In this document: positions 9,551 through 20,009 of the stretch, piece by piece
How the letters are laid out: every line of letters starts with the position of its first letter
Position numbering within the stretch: position 1 is the stretch's first letter
NCBI GenBank assembly: GCA_036346225.1
Contig: JARFIW010000999.1
Span: 7,051,001 to 7,115,000 of the forward strand
Origin: Platerodrilus igneus
Taxonomy: Eukaryota; Arthropoda; Insecta; Coleoptera; Lycidae
Direction: 5' to 3'
DNA length: 64,000 bases
The notes under the pieces: model-generated
Told to the model about the DNA's origin: nothing
Seen by the model: the letters and a program-made list of their open reading frames with translations, nothing else
The model's database searches: none
Position numbers and translations under genes: made by a program

Positions 9551-10076
9551 CTAAAAATTAGAACAATTAATTAGTAAATGCATTGATAAATTTTTACACA
9601 AGTCAGTGTTAAACAGTTTATACTAAAGTGGTGTGATAATAACTATATGATTCAGAAGACTTTTATGTGACCACATCAGGTCCGCTATGGATACTTTTTG
9701 ACGCGGTATGTGAAATGCTAAGAAAGGGGCATCTACGGGAGTTTGAGGGTATAAAATAAACCCTCTCGCACTCACCAAAATAAGGTCATTCTTGCTTAAA
9801 GTAACGAAAGTCCTATCAGGGCTGTAGTCAAGAAGGAAAATAAATAAAAAGAATTTTGTAACAAAATGCCATACAGAAGAATTTCTTTTATAACATCAAG
9901 TGCTCACATAATTAAATTTCTGGCTATATCTTCGTTTGTGAGGAGCCGATGCGCCGTCGCTTGAATACAGAATGCATTAGAAAGTTTCAATCACACTTTT
10001 AAAAATTAAAACAGAGCCACAACGTTAAAATCATATCCTGTTATTCTATTCATCTTATTCAACAAAGCTTGAATAT
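9551..10076. other. Intron sequence without recognised content
   Basis: No coding frame or repeat is recognised between the DNase II acceptor and the first LINE remnant. Confidence 0.3.
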
Positions 10077-10129
10077 GTCTGAATCCGACCAAACAACAAC
10101 TAATGCAATGCAAAAAGTGTACAAAATAA

Positions 10130-10250
10130 TTGTAGTTATTGTAAAAAAACTATCAAGTTCGGTTATAAATGTGGGGAATGTGGCAACCATTACCATAAAT
10201 CTTGTTTAGATAGAATAAATATGTGTTATAACACAAAGTTAACGAGCTCG
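10130..10250 (+). pseudogene. ORF1 cysteine-rich finger, CR1-like LINE A
   Basis: The frame reads CSYCKKTIKFGYKCGECGNH, then YHKSCLD, a PHD/C1-like pattern (C-x2-C ... C-x2-C-x3-H-x-H-x3-C). The ATG at 10077 is in another frame, so a frameshift and stops separate it. Similar fingers open ORF1 of many arthropod CR1-type LINEs. Confidence 0.55.
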
Positions 10251-10510
10251 TAATGGATTGATACAAACTGCAACCCGCAAATGTTGAAAAATCTTCCCAA
10301 TTATCAGATACATACAACTAAAAAAAAAGTTCTATGTTAACTACAAATCTATCAGAGGAACAAGAAGAACCATCCCTGAAAGATATAATGGGAATAATCC
10401 TAGGTCTTCAACAAGCGATGAATTCCATGTCGCTTAAATTTGATCAAATCATAATCGAAAACTAACAAATACTACAGATCAAAGAAAGCAATGACAAACT
10501 GCAATTAGAT

Positions 10511-11026
10511 TTGGATATAGCCAAGGATAAAACCGACACTCTTGAACAGTACTCCAGGTTCAATAATGTTATAATCTACGGTGTGCCAACTACACCTAAT
10601 GAAAATGTTTATGACATTGTGACAGCCATTGCTACGAAAATAAATTGTATATTGCTTGAAAAGAATATTGATATTGTGCACAAGTTGGCTTTTAATATAT
10701 CGAAAAATATAGTGATCAAATTACTCTCTTGCAAAAAGAAAGAAGAATTCGTAAGTGTCGCTAGAAATTTGAAACATGTCAACAAATCAAAATATATTAC
10801 TGTAAACAATCTTTCGGAAAAAATATTCATAAGTGAACATTTAATACCCAAAAATAACATCCTGCTCAATAGCGTGCGTGATTATGTCATGAACGCAGCT
10901 TTCAGCTTTGTCTGGACTAAGAATGGTTCTATATTTTTAAGGAAAGATGAAAAGTTCAAAATTATATCAATCAAGAATAATGAAGCTGATCTCCAATCTG
11001 TACAGCAAAAATTTGGAGCACTTTAA
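10511..11026 (+). pseudogene. ORF1 protein body, CR1-like LINE A
   Basis: An open frame of 171 residues with no natural ATG at its start. It opens DIAKDKTDTLEQYSRFNNVI, the coiled-coil end and LEQYSRR-NN junction typical of LINE ORF1. The RRM-like part follows, with IYGVP, KKEEFVS, ISEHLIPKN and FVWTKNGSIFLRKDE, which match the conserved chaperone-domain blocks of LINE ORF1 proteins (INEHLTP-NK-LL ... WVK-G-I-VRK-E). An upstream in-frame stop (about 10464) separates it from the finger. Confidence 0.7.
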
Positions 11027-11279
11027 GAGATTATGTGCAACAATTTCTTTGAATTTCTGAGTTGTATGAACATATGCATAATAATTATTTTCTTATTAAA
11101 AGGCCTTAATTTTTCTTTTATAAGAATTGTAAAATTATTTTAAAGAAATTATGGCTTGTTTTTTTTTCTTTTTCCTCTCTTATTTTAATTTGATTTGTAG
11201 GAATTAGATATGGTAATTTACTAATCTTAATACCACAAAAATCATACAATCTGTCTCATCCACTTGCCAGGTTTAGATA
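11027..11279. other. Inter-ORF sequence of LINE A
   Basis: T-rich, with no reading frame. It joins the ORF1 stop to the MITE insertion. Confidence 0.35.
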
Positions 11280-11806
11280 CAGGGTGTTTTGAAACATCGT
11301 TTAAAGATTTTAAGGGCATATAGTACGATCGAAAATAAGGTCGAAAGTCATAATAAACATATGTCTACAAATTCACTGTTTACGAGATAACAGCGATTTT
11401 ATCGCAATTGCAGAATAACTTTGCTTTATTACAATATTATTACATTTTAACATAAAATAGATTATAACTAAAGAAGTTGTTCAAAATGACGTCCTTCCAT
11501 TTCGACACAGGATCTACATCTTCTTTCAAAGGAAGTGCGCACTCTTTCAAAAAACCATTAGCACGGCCGTGAATACCATATCGCTCATTATAGCATTAGA
11601 ATACTACAAATTCCACAAACCGTCAAATTAAACTGTCATAAAATAAAAGCTGATTAGTACCTGTTTACTGGGATATGTTATCGTTTAATCATTGATTATC
11701 TCGTAAACAGTTAATTTGTGGTCATATGTTTATTATGACTTTCAACATTATTTTCGATCGTACTATATGCCCTTAAAATCTTTAAACGATGTTTCAAAAC
11801 ACCCTG
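11280..11806. mobile_element. Tc1/mariner-type MITE with long terminal inverted repeats
   Basis: The ends are inverted copies for about 85 bases, starting CAGGGTGTTTTGAAACATCG and continuing through AAGATTTTAAGGGCATATAG to ACATATG, with a few differences. TA dinucleotides flank both ends (11278-11279 and 11807-11808), as in Tc1/mariner insertions. The core (about 350 bp) has a short stretch resembling minus-strand coding sequence but no full transposase. It is a deletion derivative needing transposase in trans. It is inserted between ORF1 and ORF2 of LINE A. Confidence 0.8.
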
Positions 11807-11904
11807 TATATCCACCTCATATAATCTCATATCACCTCAAACATATCACTTATATTTTCATTAACTTTCTGTCTCGTTTGTAATAATTACATGTCCTTAT
11901 CACT

Positions 11905-11944
11905 TTATTATCAAAATACTAGGGGTTTAAGATCAAAATTCTTA
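11905..11944 (+). pseudogene. Start of ORF2 endonuclease, CR1-like LINE A
   Basis: The translation YYQNTRGLRSKF is the standard opening of CR1/Jockey APE endonucleases (QN-RGLR-K). The frame is cut right after it by foreign sequence and resumes at 12691 with the STLLSDYDII strand. Confidence 0.6.
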
Positions 11945-12690
11945 CCGTTTAAAACGCGAATTCTTACAATTTAAAGTCGTAAATACATCCGGCAAGCGCG
12001 GAAAAAGCGACGCCACGGGCGATTGGTAACGCTAATCTTTTTACAGATTTCGGCGCGCCCATCTGTCAATGACGTCACCAATGCACAAATTTAATACGCA
12101 ATTTCGAAAAATATATAAATTTAAGACAATAGGTTATACAGCAAATACTCACATGAATATGTCCCTGGGTTAAAGTTGGCTTCCCTTGAAGTCCATCAGG
12201 GCTACTGGGGGCCCTTTTTAAGGCAATTATCGGAGGGTACGCCTAACGTACATCCCAATGGCTTCAACGGGATCTCAGGGCTCCACTCCGGAGTGATTAA
12301 AGATGGTGTTCCGGCGTGGAATGCGGTTCAGCCACGGCTGCAAATTACCTCTACCTATGTAGGGAAACACGGGAACATGGTATAAGGGCGACAAACAAAG
12401 ATAATCAGGGAAGGATATCTACATAAATAAAGATAAGGCACGATACGATACCTAACACGACCACACTTCTTGAAGTACCCAGGCAAAAAAGCCACGTTAA
12501 AGCGTCTCACGGAAACACTTCTCCCACTTTTTCTTTCACGCGTCGGCGCGAAGTTCCCGCGCGATCTCGCACAAACGCCCTCTGGCGTGACGAAAATATA
12601 CGCCAAGTCTTTTGAATTTGTGGCACGAAACTTCGGCACGTCAAATTAAACTAAAACAATGGTTAGTGCCAATTTGGCACATAACAAAAT
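11945..12690. mobile_element. Unassigned insertion within the LINE A endonuclease
   Basis: About 745 bp of GC-richer DNA separates two parts of one endonuclease domain, so it must be an insertion. It contains segments such as GGGCTACTGGGGGCCC, CTCAGGGCTCCACTCCGGAG and CCCGCGCGATCTCG. No long frame, tRNA-like head or clear terminal repeat was found. It may be a non-autonomous DNA transposon or a SINE/LINE 5' fragment. Edges are good to about 15 bases. Confidence 0.45.
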
Positions 12691-13106
12691 GTGATAAGTT
12701 TTATCGTAGTACACTGCTAAGTGATTATGATATAATTTTCTTGATAGAAACGTGGCTATGTGATAGTATCACATCTGGTGAATTACTTACAGACAATTAT
12801 CTAATTTTCAGAAGAGACAGAGCATCATCTGCCTCATTAAAAAAATTAAGTGGATGTGTCTTAATTGCAGTAAGAAAAACTTTTCATGTTATGTCACTCA
12901 TATCCTGGCAAAGTGATGCTGAAGATGTATGGGTAACCATCTCGGCAAATACTACTAAAAAATTATATTTATACTGTGTTTACCTTCCACCTGAAGATGA
13001 CATTGCATACTCATGTTTTACAGATAAACTAGCGATTAATTCAGAATTCTACGGTGATAACATAGTTTTAATATGTGGTGACTTTAATCTTCCCTACATT
13101 TGCTAG
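12691..13106 (+). pseudogene. APE endonuclease of CR1-like LINE A
   Basis: After the insertion the frame reads RSTLLSDYDIIFLIETWLCD, then FRRDRAS, LSGCVLIAVRK, EDVWVTI, YCVYLPPEDD and ICGDFNLP. These are the ET catalytic block, the RRDR-x-GGGVLIAV loop and the GDFN motif of APE endonucleases. A stop follows GDFNLPYIC, and the SDH motif should lie in the next segment. Confidence 0.7.
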
Positions 13107-13127
13107 TCAAAAATCAAAAACTACTAC

Positions 13128-13424
13128 TTGGTTCAAACTAATTATAATGCTAGGACAAGTATATTAATAGATATTTTATCTTTTTCAAATCTTATGCAAT
13201 ACATTCACATACACAATATTAACAATAAAATATTAGACATAGTATTATGTAACGTTGATACAGATCACATAGTTCAAGCATCTAACTCACCATCCGTACA
13301 TAATGACCCTAACTATGTATCCCTTGAATTACTATTAACAATTAATGTTTTACCATCATTAAAACATGCCACAAATCTCTATTACAATTTTAAGGAAATT
13401 ATGCCAAAATATGAACTTACCTAA
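13128..13424 (+). pseudogene. Endonuclease C-terminal part and linker of LINE A
   Basis: The frame gives LIDILSFSNLMQYIHIHNIN, LDIVLCNVD and later SVHNDPNYVSLELLL, matching LDLVLSN-...-S-HD-Y-PLEI. The catalytic SDH has become SVHND, so the copy is inactive. It runs into FKE near the linker. Confidence 0.6.
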
Positions 13425-13730
13425 ATAATTTGGATTTGGAGAGTTGATCAGTATATGAAGCAAGTACAATCTTTTATGAAATCCTAAACAAAGTCATTGA
13501 CGGGTTTATTCTAAAGAATAGTAGTAACAGTTAGATTTCCATCTTATTATTCACATATCACTATACGAGTAACTAGAGAGAAGTTAAAATTTCACAAAAA
13601 ATGGATTCCAAATTACTATTATACCTTCAAGTTATTAAGATCGTGAGCAAAATATATTTCCAATGTTGACTACAAAACTTATGTAAACTCAGTTAAATCT
13701 AAAATTCCTCATAATATAAAAAAATTCTGA

Positions 13731-14350
13731 TTGTACAAAAATCGCTATGCCTCAGGTAGCCAACAAGTATGCAACACGTTCGCAAATTATTTTATTAGTC
13801 ATTACACAACATCCCATTCCCTAACTTCAAACCCCACTATATCTTCTAATTATGTCAATATTAATGTTGTCACCATTTGTGAAGAAGATATCAAAAAAAG
13901 GCTACTTCAATTACATATTAACAAAGGAGCAGGTTCTGATGGGATACCCTCAATATTTATGAAGCAAGCTACCAATCATTTGGCTAAACCATTATTTATT
14001 ACCGTTTAACAATCATTGAAAACAGGCACTGTTGGAGATTATGTAGAACAGTTTGACATTTGCTGATCTTGCTCCGCCATCTATTATTACAAAAGGTCTA
14101 TTCGACAGACAGACGTGTTGTGTTCTCCGTACGTTGGGCTTCTCAAGCCAACATGTATGTAAAATGTTTAATATACACTTTATAAAAAGAAGTTATATTA
14201 TTTCAAAAATCAAAAAAATCCAGCACATTCTTCCAGGGAATTGTACATCACCTTCAACAAACGCATTAAGGTTGTACGCCCAAACAGGCACTTTTCCCCA
14301 AAAATGAAAATTAGCTTATGTAGTTCCTATATCCGGTACTAAAAACACAA
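13731..14350 (+). pseudogene. Reverse transcriptase fingers of LINE A, split by an insertion
   Basis: The frame contains ANYFISHYTTSH, EEDIKKRLLQLHINKGAGSD and GIPSIFMKQATNHLAKPL. This is the usual I-x-L-KGAGPDGIP-IFLK block of LINE reverse transcriptases. A 251-bp insertion (14031-14281) follows, after which LAYVVPIS and NTIINYR, the following RT strand, appear in another frame. Nothing downstream (FSKAFD, YADD) remains. Confidence 0.65.
14031..14281. mobile_element. 251-bp insertion flanked by an 11-bp target-site duplication
   Basis: AAACAGGCACT occurs at 14020-14030 and again at 14282-14292, and the LINE RT frame resumes after the second copy. The duplication length suggests LINE-machinery (SINE-like) insertion. 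The insert is AT-rich, with no clear A/B boxes or poly(A) tail, and contains ATTCGACAGACAGACGTGTT. Its family is unknown. Confidence 0.6.
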
Positions 14351-14796
14351 TCATTAACTATAGACTGCTAGGTACCTAGGCGTAGCCAGAAGAAAAGTAA
14401 ATACCAGGCTAACTATCAAACACAGAGAGTGGGGGATTTGCCTACATACCAAAAAAAAACAAAAAAAAAGTAAATACATCGCCCACAATTATCTATTAAC
14501 GCAAGTTAAGGTTCGTGGCTTCGAGCGGTCCTTTTTAAAAAGACTTCTTTGAACTTTAACAAATTTATTTGTTTATACAGATTTGAACAATTACAATCTT
14601 GAATTAATTTATTCTAAGTCGAAATTATTAATTAGTTGTACAGTGAGTTATCTACGAACTGCAATGCAAAAGCTGAACGTTTGATGAACTGACTAAGAGC
14701 GGAGCTCCCGGCCTTTTTATAATCTCCCTACCTCTTTACAATTCTGTGGGAACCTGCGGACCTAATGTCCGCCTACACTTGACTCTATTCATAATA

Positions 14797-16102
14797 CAGT
14801 ATTGCCCGAAATAAACAGTACTGAAACTAAGTTGGCGGTGTTTTTATGCGTGCGCTGTCACACTCAAGTTAGCTAGTATAGACCTGTCAAGTAAACCTCA
14901 AACAAGTAATTAGTAGGGCCTAATTGTTAAAAATGGTGTTAAGTACAGAGGAGAAAGTGTTTCTGGTAGAGCATTATTTTCGTTCATACGGAATCGGCCG
15001 ACGTAATGGTGCAAGTTTGCTATACGTGTCTGATCAATTCACACAAAGGTTTAATAAACGTTCTCCAAGTAATGCTGTAATTTTGAAGGTTATTGAAAAG
15101 TTTAGAAATACAGGTAGTGTATTGTGCCAACGAAAAGGAAACTCGGGGCGTCCCAGGACAGTTAACAACAACAATAACCATGAACGTGTTTTTGAGCAAA
15201 TCTTAGAAAATCCGAAAGTCAGCCAGGCAAGGACAGCGTTACAACTTGATTTAAAAAGAACTTCCTTTCAAAGAATCCTGAAGGAGCTGGGTACATTTTC
15301 GTATGTGATTCAGGTACATCAACAACTACATCCTCGGGATTATCGCAGTAGAGTGGAATATTGCGCCAGAATTCTCGCGTTACAGTATGAAAATCCTGAA
15401 TTTTTGAAAAATGTTTGGTTTTCAGACGAAGCACATTTTCACTTGTCAGGCTATGTGAATCGTCGCACAAATCGATTTCTGGGCTTTGCCAGACCCGATG
15501 AGGTTCAAGAGGTTCCTTTACATAGTGAAAAAGTGAGTGTCTGGTGTGCTGTTTCCGGACACGGAATCATTGGTCCGTACTTTATCGATAGGCAAGTCAC
15601 ACTTAATCAACAGAGGTACAGACAAATTTTAACACGATTTATCCCTGATCTACGTCAATTTTGTCGTGCACGTAACTTGGCATTTCGAAACCAATTTTTT
15701 CAGCAGGACGGGGCAACTTGCCATACTGCTGCCGCAATTCGTCAATTTCTTCAAGAACATTTTCCAAGCAAATTCATATCACGATTTACTGACTTCTCTT
15801 ATCCTTCACATTCTCCAGACCTCACACCTCCAGACGCATACATTTGGGGCATGGCTAAAAATGCCGTTTTCAAAGGGGCACCACAAACCATCGATGAATT
15901 AAAGGATGCCGTTAGAGTCTTCTTCGCAGCCCTGAGACAACCCTTATTCAATAACATAACCAGAAACTTAGAACATCGTTATGAAGTCTGTCTCGAACGA
16001 GGAGGTGCACATTTAGAACATATAATAAAGTGTCAATAATATGTATTTTTTAAATATACAAAACAATTACAATTTCAGTACTGTTTATTTCGGGCAATAC
16101 TG
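14797..16102 (+). mobile_element. Full-length mariner-like transposon, DD41D type
   Basis: The 30-bp terminal inverted repeats match without mismatch: CAGTATTGCCCGAAATAAAC + AGTACTGAAA at 14797-14826, and its reverse complement at 16073-16102. TA duplications lie at 14795-14796 and 16103-16104. It is 1306 bp and contains one intact transposase frame. It interrupts a solo LTR, so it is younger than that LTR. Perfect repeats plus an unbroken frame suggest a recent arrival. Confidence 0.9.
14933..16039 (+). CDS. Mariner-family transposase (DD41D)
   Basis: I take the ATG at 14933 (MVLSTEEKVFLVEHYFRSYG), giving 368 residues. The frame is open 9 bases further upstream, from TTG, but has no ATG there. 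An N-terminal helix-turn-helix region (residues about 1-110) has a GRPRTV hinge. The catalytic domain carries WFSDEAHFHL (first Asp), FFQQDGATCHTA (second Asp) and SPDLTPPDAYIWG (third Asp). There are 41 residues between the second and third Asp, hence DD41D. No stop or frameshift is seen, and the length fits a complete mariner-group transposase. It would cut and paste the flanking element by binding its 30-bp repeats. Codon use is less AT-extreme than the surrounding DNA. Confidence 0.9.
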   Translation: MVLSTEEKVFLVEHYFRSYGIGRRNGASLLYVSDQFTQRFNKRSPSNAVILKVIEKFRNTGSVLCQRKGNSGRPRTVNNNNNHERVFEQILENPKVSQARTALQLDLKRTSFQRILKELGTFSYVIQVHQQLHPRDYRSRVEYCARILALQYENPEFLKNVWFSDEAHFHLSGYVNRRTNRFLGFARPDEVQEVPLHSEKVSVWCAVSGHGIIGPYFIDRQVTLNQQRYRQILTRFIPDLRQFCRARNLAFRNQFFQQDGATCHTAAAIRQFLQEHFPSKFISRFTDFSYPSHSPDLTPPDAYIWGMAKNAVFKGAPQTIDELKDAVRVFFAALRQPLFNNITRNLEHRYEVCLERGGAHLEHIIKCQ

Positions 16103-16562
16103 TACTTAGTTGCTATCTTAAAAGCTAATCATAATTACAATGTTGCAGGCTTATTCTGCGTAATCTCGGTACGTGACTTCCGACGACCGTCTGTGACCTG
16201 ACATCTGCAGTGTCACTTATCCTTGTGCTACTTTGTAGCGTTTCCACTCGTGGGAACTGAAATCATCATAATATAAATGTAATAAATTGTTGCAATTTGT
16301 CTTTTATGACATTGTTACACTATCCTAACATTTCCTAATATTTCCTAATATCTTTATTAGTTTTATATGTATAATAGATGGGGGATCCTATAACTCGCAT
16401 AAAAATAAATAAAGGATTCTGTACAAACAAGCAAAAAGAAAATAAATTAGGTGTTATTATTTCACAGCAAACAATTATATTGTACAAACAATTTAGGAAG
16501 TTAGATACGAAGTGCGCATCTCGTATTTCACACAAAATAAAATTAATCAGTAGTAAATAAAT

Positions 16563-16740
16563 CTGTGAGAGCTTTTGTCAGGCGTTTTTAAAATTTCACC
16601 TAATACTTTTTATAAAATAACTAATTAGCAGAAAAGAATTAACATGTGAGAGCTTTTGTCAGACATCTTTTAAATCGTACATAGTACCGTTTGAAAAATA
16701 ACCCAATCAGTATAAAAGAATAATCATATGTCTGTCTAAG
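16563..16740 (+). repeat. 82-bp tandem duplication with a third partial copy
   Basis: TGTGAGAGCTTTTGTCAG recurs at 16563 and 16645 (period 82). A decayed third start (TGTCTGTCTAAG) follows near 16729. The copies share TAAAATAAC..AAT..AG..AAAAGAAT before each start. Confidence 0.65.
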
Positions 16741-17519
16741 ATTTTTAACAAAGGTACCTCACAACCTGTAGAGCGATAATATCGATTAGCAGCAACGAAC
16801 AATAGTTCTACAATGTCAAGTTTCTTGTCATGTAACTACACCAAACGTTGGATACGAAATATGCCATTGACACACACAAAAGAAAACGAGTTGCTTATCT
16901 GTAGGTGTCCGGATACTTAGCTTGCAAGTCGTCGGGGGGCGAGTCAACACAGCAACGCCATGGTCGTCAGGATCTGTTTACCCTGCTACCATAACTGCAG
17001 CAGCGGTCTACAGACAAAAGCAGTTGGTCTACTGAAAGAAAGAACCCATTTCGCCTCCAGCTAAAAAGAGAATCTGATTAGAATGGGCACGCGCGGTGAA
17101 ACTCGCCAATCCACGCAAGACTCTTCCTAGTTCTCGAACAGAAAAAAACAAACGTGCATTGCTTTTGAAATACGGTGACGAATAATGTAGAAAAGATTTC
17201 GACGCACAAGCTGTAGAATCAAATTCAATAATGGTTCAAATAACACGAATTCGAACTGCAAATCCTCGTCTATCGAAGCGCGATTGAAACTGAAAAACCC
17301 GGGTTTTATTGGATAGTGCGCGACCTTATTTTAACAAGTTTTTACATCGGAACAATAGAGAAAACCATTATACGCGGTCGTAAGGTGTACCAAGATAACG
17401 GGTACCTAAAACAGTATATAAACTATTTAATTGTAGCATAAACTTGTCGTTTCAAAGCATCTAGATTTAAATTGAGGAATTTATTCGAGAGCATGCTGAA
17501 TTAACTAAGGAAATTTTAA
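16741..17519. other. Unassigned stretch
   Basis: At 17041-17200 the plus-strand frames give WARAVKLANPRKTL and TEKNKRALLLKYGDE, broken by stops. This looks like worn coding sequence of a transposable element I cannot name. Nothing else is supported. Confidence 0.25.
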
Positions 17520-18285
17520 AAGCAAAATTGGAACGTAACAAGAACAATTTCAAAGTTATGTATCTTTGGAAAAAATTTTGAAGCAAAAGTTCTTAATACT
17601 GTTTACAAAGGATTGAAAAACTTATTGATACCTGAGCAACGTGGCTTTATAGCTAGCCGTTGAGTAGAATCAAATTTAGTTAATTATTCAGAATATTTAT
17701 TCTCTACATTGAATCCAAAAGAACAGGTAGATAGCATATACATCGATTTTTCCAAAGCATTCGACTATGTGAATCAGTACATTCTGAAATTGGTATTTCC
17801 AGGTATCTTCTAAGATGGTTATCATTGTATGTACTAAACAGGTCTCAGATTGTTACGATTCACCGCTTTTATCAACCACGTATGAAGTGACATCAAGTGT
17901 TCCTCAAGGTTCACATCTCGAACCATTGTTGTTTCTAATTTTCATCAATGACATAAATCAATGTTTCAGACACAGTAAATTTCTATGGTATGCAGATGAT
18001 TTTAAGTTGTTTAGGAGAATTCGAAATGTACTTGATTGTTCTAAACTACAGGTTGACTTACTGCATTTACAAAATTATTGCAAGCAAAACAAACTCAATT
18101 TAAATATTAAAAAATGTTTTGTCATTAGTTTTGCCCATATTCAGAATGTTATTAGGTTCAACTATCAACCTTCAGACACTTCCTTAAATAGAGTTGAAAA
18201 AAATTAGGGATTTGGAATTACCTTTGATGAGAAACTGCTATGTCGAAATCATATTGATGCAATTGCTTAAAAGAAGTTATATACT
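17520..18285 (+). pseudogene. Reverse transcriptase fragment of an I/Jockey-type LINE
   Basis: Across several frames the plus strand reads GKIFEAKVLNTVYKGLKNLL, IPEQRGFIASR, IYIDFSKAFDYVN, SSVPQGSHLEPLLFLIFIND, FLWYADDFKLF and LNLNIKKCFVISF. These are RT blocks 2a through 6 in order, including the FSKAFD aspartate and the YADD pair. Stops and frameshifts break it. A continuation may lie at 21.5 kb, on the far side of the CR1-like copy. Confidence 0.75.
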
Positions 18286-18601
18286 CGCAAATATACTCCT
18301 GAAAACATCAACTGTTTTAAAGCTCTTTGCCTACAGATTAACACACAGTCCACCGCGCTAGACCTTAACTATAAATTTCAATTCCTTGCAGACAATGTTG
18401 GTAAAATCTTTCAATCTGTTTTCCCTCTCGCCCCAACAAACAAAAACAAAAGCTGGCTAACTCCAGGAATTAGAAACTCAGCGAAAAATAAAAAATCTTG
18501 TATATATTACGCAAACACTTTCACTATTCTACTTTTCTAAAACCTATTATACAAATTGTAAAAAAATATTCAAAAAAGTAGTAAACTTAGCAAAAGCTAA
18601 C

Positions 18602-19667
18602 TTGTACTCAAACCAAATCTCACACTCAAAAAATATACAGAAAGAAACCTGGAGAGTAGTCAGAGAACTCACCTGTAGACAACAGTCATACTCTATGGAG
18701 ATAAAATTAGAAAACATTAAGGTGGAAAGTGTTGCTGAGGCTTTAAATACACACTTTACTACAGTCACCAATAAGCTAGTTGCAAATAATAATTTACCTG
18801 ACGAACTTTCAATTGACCTGCTCTATAAAAAGTACACCAATGACAAAGTCTTTTATGTTCTATCCAACAGATCAACATGAAATCTTAGCTATAATTAAAT
18901 CATGTAACAATAAAACTAGTGCGGGTCAGGATAACCTGCCCGATAAAATTCTCATAGAACTGCCAAATCAGGTTCTTTCTTATCTGGGCGAGCTCAACAA
19001 CGAATTGTTTCAAATGGAATTTTCCCTACTTGTCTTAAACATGCAATAGTTGTACTGGTACATAAGGGGGATGCTCAAATCCTCAATAACTTCAGACCTA
19101 TCTCATTGCTATCCACCTTGTCTGAAATAATAGAATTAATAGTTAAAACTCGCACACTTAGCTTTGCAATCAAATTTAAAATTTTTTCCCCAGAACAGTT
19201 TGGTTTTATGCCTATAAGATTAACCATTGGTACCATGCATAATTTAAAAAAAAATCTATACGTCCCTAAATAAAAGGAAATTGCCTATTGCTGTTGTAAT
19301 TGATTTCAGCAAAGCATTTGACTGTATCAACTATACAATCGTTTTACCCAAACTAGAGTTCTACGGCTTTCACGAAGTGGTTAATAACTGGTTTCACTCG
19401 TATCTATATGGCCAAACCCAGACTGTCAGAATTGGGTCAAACAACAATTATCTGTGGTCAAAAGCCAGCCCGATTAGTTTAGGTGTACCGCAGAGTTCAG
19501 TCTTAGGCCCTATTCTTTTTTTATTTTATATCAATGACACCTGTGAAATGTTAAATACAGCGACCTGTACGTTATATGCGGATGATGTAAGTCTCTACTT
19601 AACTAGGTCACCCACTACAAAATCAAAAATAAAAGATGATCTTGAATCAACTGAGCTATGGTTTTAA
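18602..19667 (+). pseudogene. Reverse transcriptase, CR1-like LINE B
   Basis: The fingers show IKSCNNKTSAGQDNLPDKIL (usual KSSGPDGI). The palm shows AVVIDFSKAFDCINY, GVPQSSVLGPILFLFYIND and CTLYADDVSLYLT with the catalytic YADD intact. Stops between 19050 and 19280 and at 19667 break the frame. The continuation KLVINQQKSACIAFKR is visible after 19667. Confidence 0.75.
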
Positions 19668-20009
19668 GCAAATAAGCTCGTAATTAATCAACAAAAATCA
19701 GCCTGTATTGCATTTAAAAGAAATGCTCTAGAAGACATGCTTGTTAATGATCACTCACTAAATTTAGTACAATCTTCAAAATTTCTGGCTATAACAATAG
19801 ATAATGAGCTAGCCTAGAACACACACATAAATTGTCTGGCAAGCAAACTCTCGTCGGTCTGGTTCGCTCTTTCAACGATAGTCAGGGAACTCCCTAATAG
19901 TAGCACTTTAATAAAAGTGTATTATGTGCTATTTGAATCACGCCTTAGATATGGCACTGCCTTGTGGGGATATACTTCACAAGAAAATATGCTAACTGTT
20001 GGCGCCATT

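Larger units (their letters stand above)
10077..14400 (+). mobile_element. CR1-like non-LTR retrotransposon A, interrupted by three insertions
   Basis: Plus-strand order is an ORF1 with a cysteine-rich finger (10130-10250) and an L1-like body (10511-11026), then an endonuclease beginning at 11905 (QNTRGLRSKF) and resuming at 12691, then linker and reverse transcriptase fingers (13128-14350). A mariner-type MITE (11280-11806) lies between ORF1 and ORF2. About 745 bp of unassigned DNA (11945-12690) splits the endonuclease, and a 251-bp insertion with an 11-bp duplication splits the RT. The rest of the RT is missing. The zinc finger, coiled-coil ORF1 and APE endonuclease fit CR1/L2-type elements. 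Confidence 0.7.
14504..16395 (-). mobile_element. Solo LTR of an errantivirus-type element, carrying a mariner insertion
   Basis: The ends are AGTTAAGGTT on the left and CCTATAACT on the right, the AGTTA...TAACT termini of gypsy/errantivirus LTRs. The 4-bp duplication CGCA lies at 14500-14503 and 16396-16399. On the minus strand it starts AGTTATAGGATCCCCCA and shares with the LTRs at 38.6 and 53.3 kb the blocks GGCCGGGAGCTC, GACCTGACATCTGCAG and the GCGGGTTCCC/AGAATTG region. Without the mariner element it is about 584 bp. No internal sequence remains, so it arose by LTR-LTR recombination. Confidence 0.85.

Noticed and set aside
14924..14932. Upstream extension of the transposase start
   Set aside because: The frame is open from a TTG, but TTG is not a usual eukaryotic start. 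The ATG at 14933 gives the normal N-terminus.
15219..15470. Minus-strand frame within the mariner transposase
   Set aside because: Antisense shadow of the intact plus-strand transposase.
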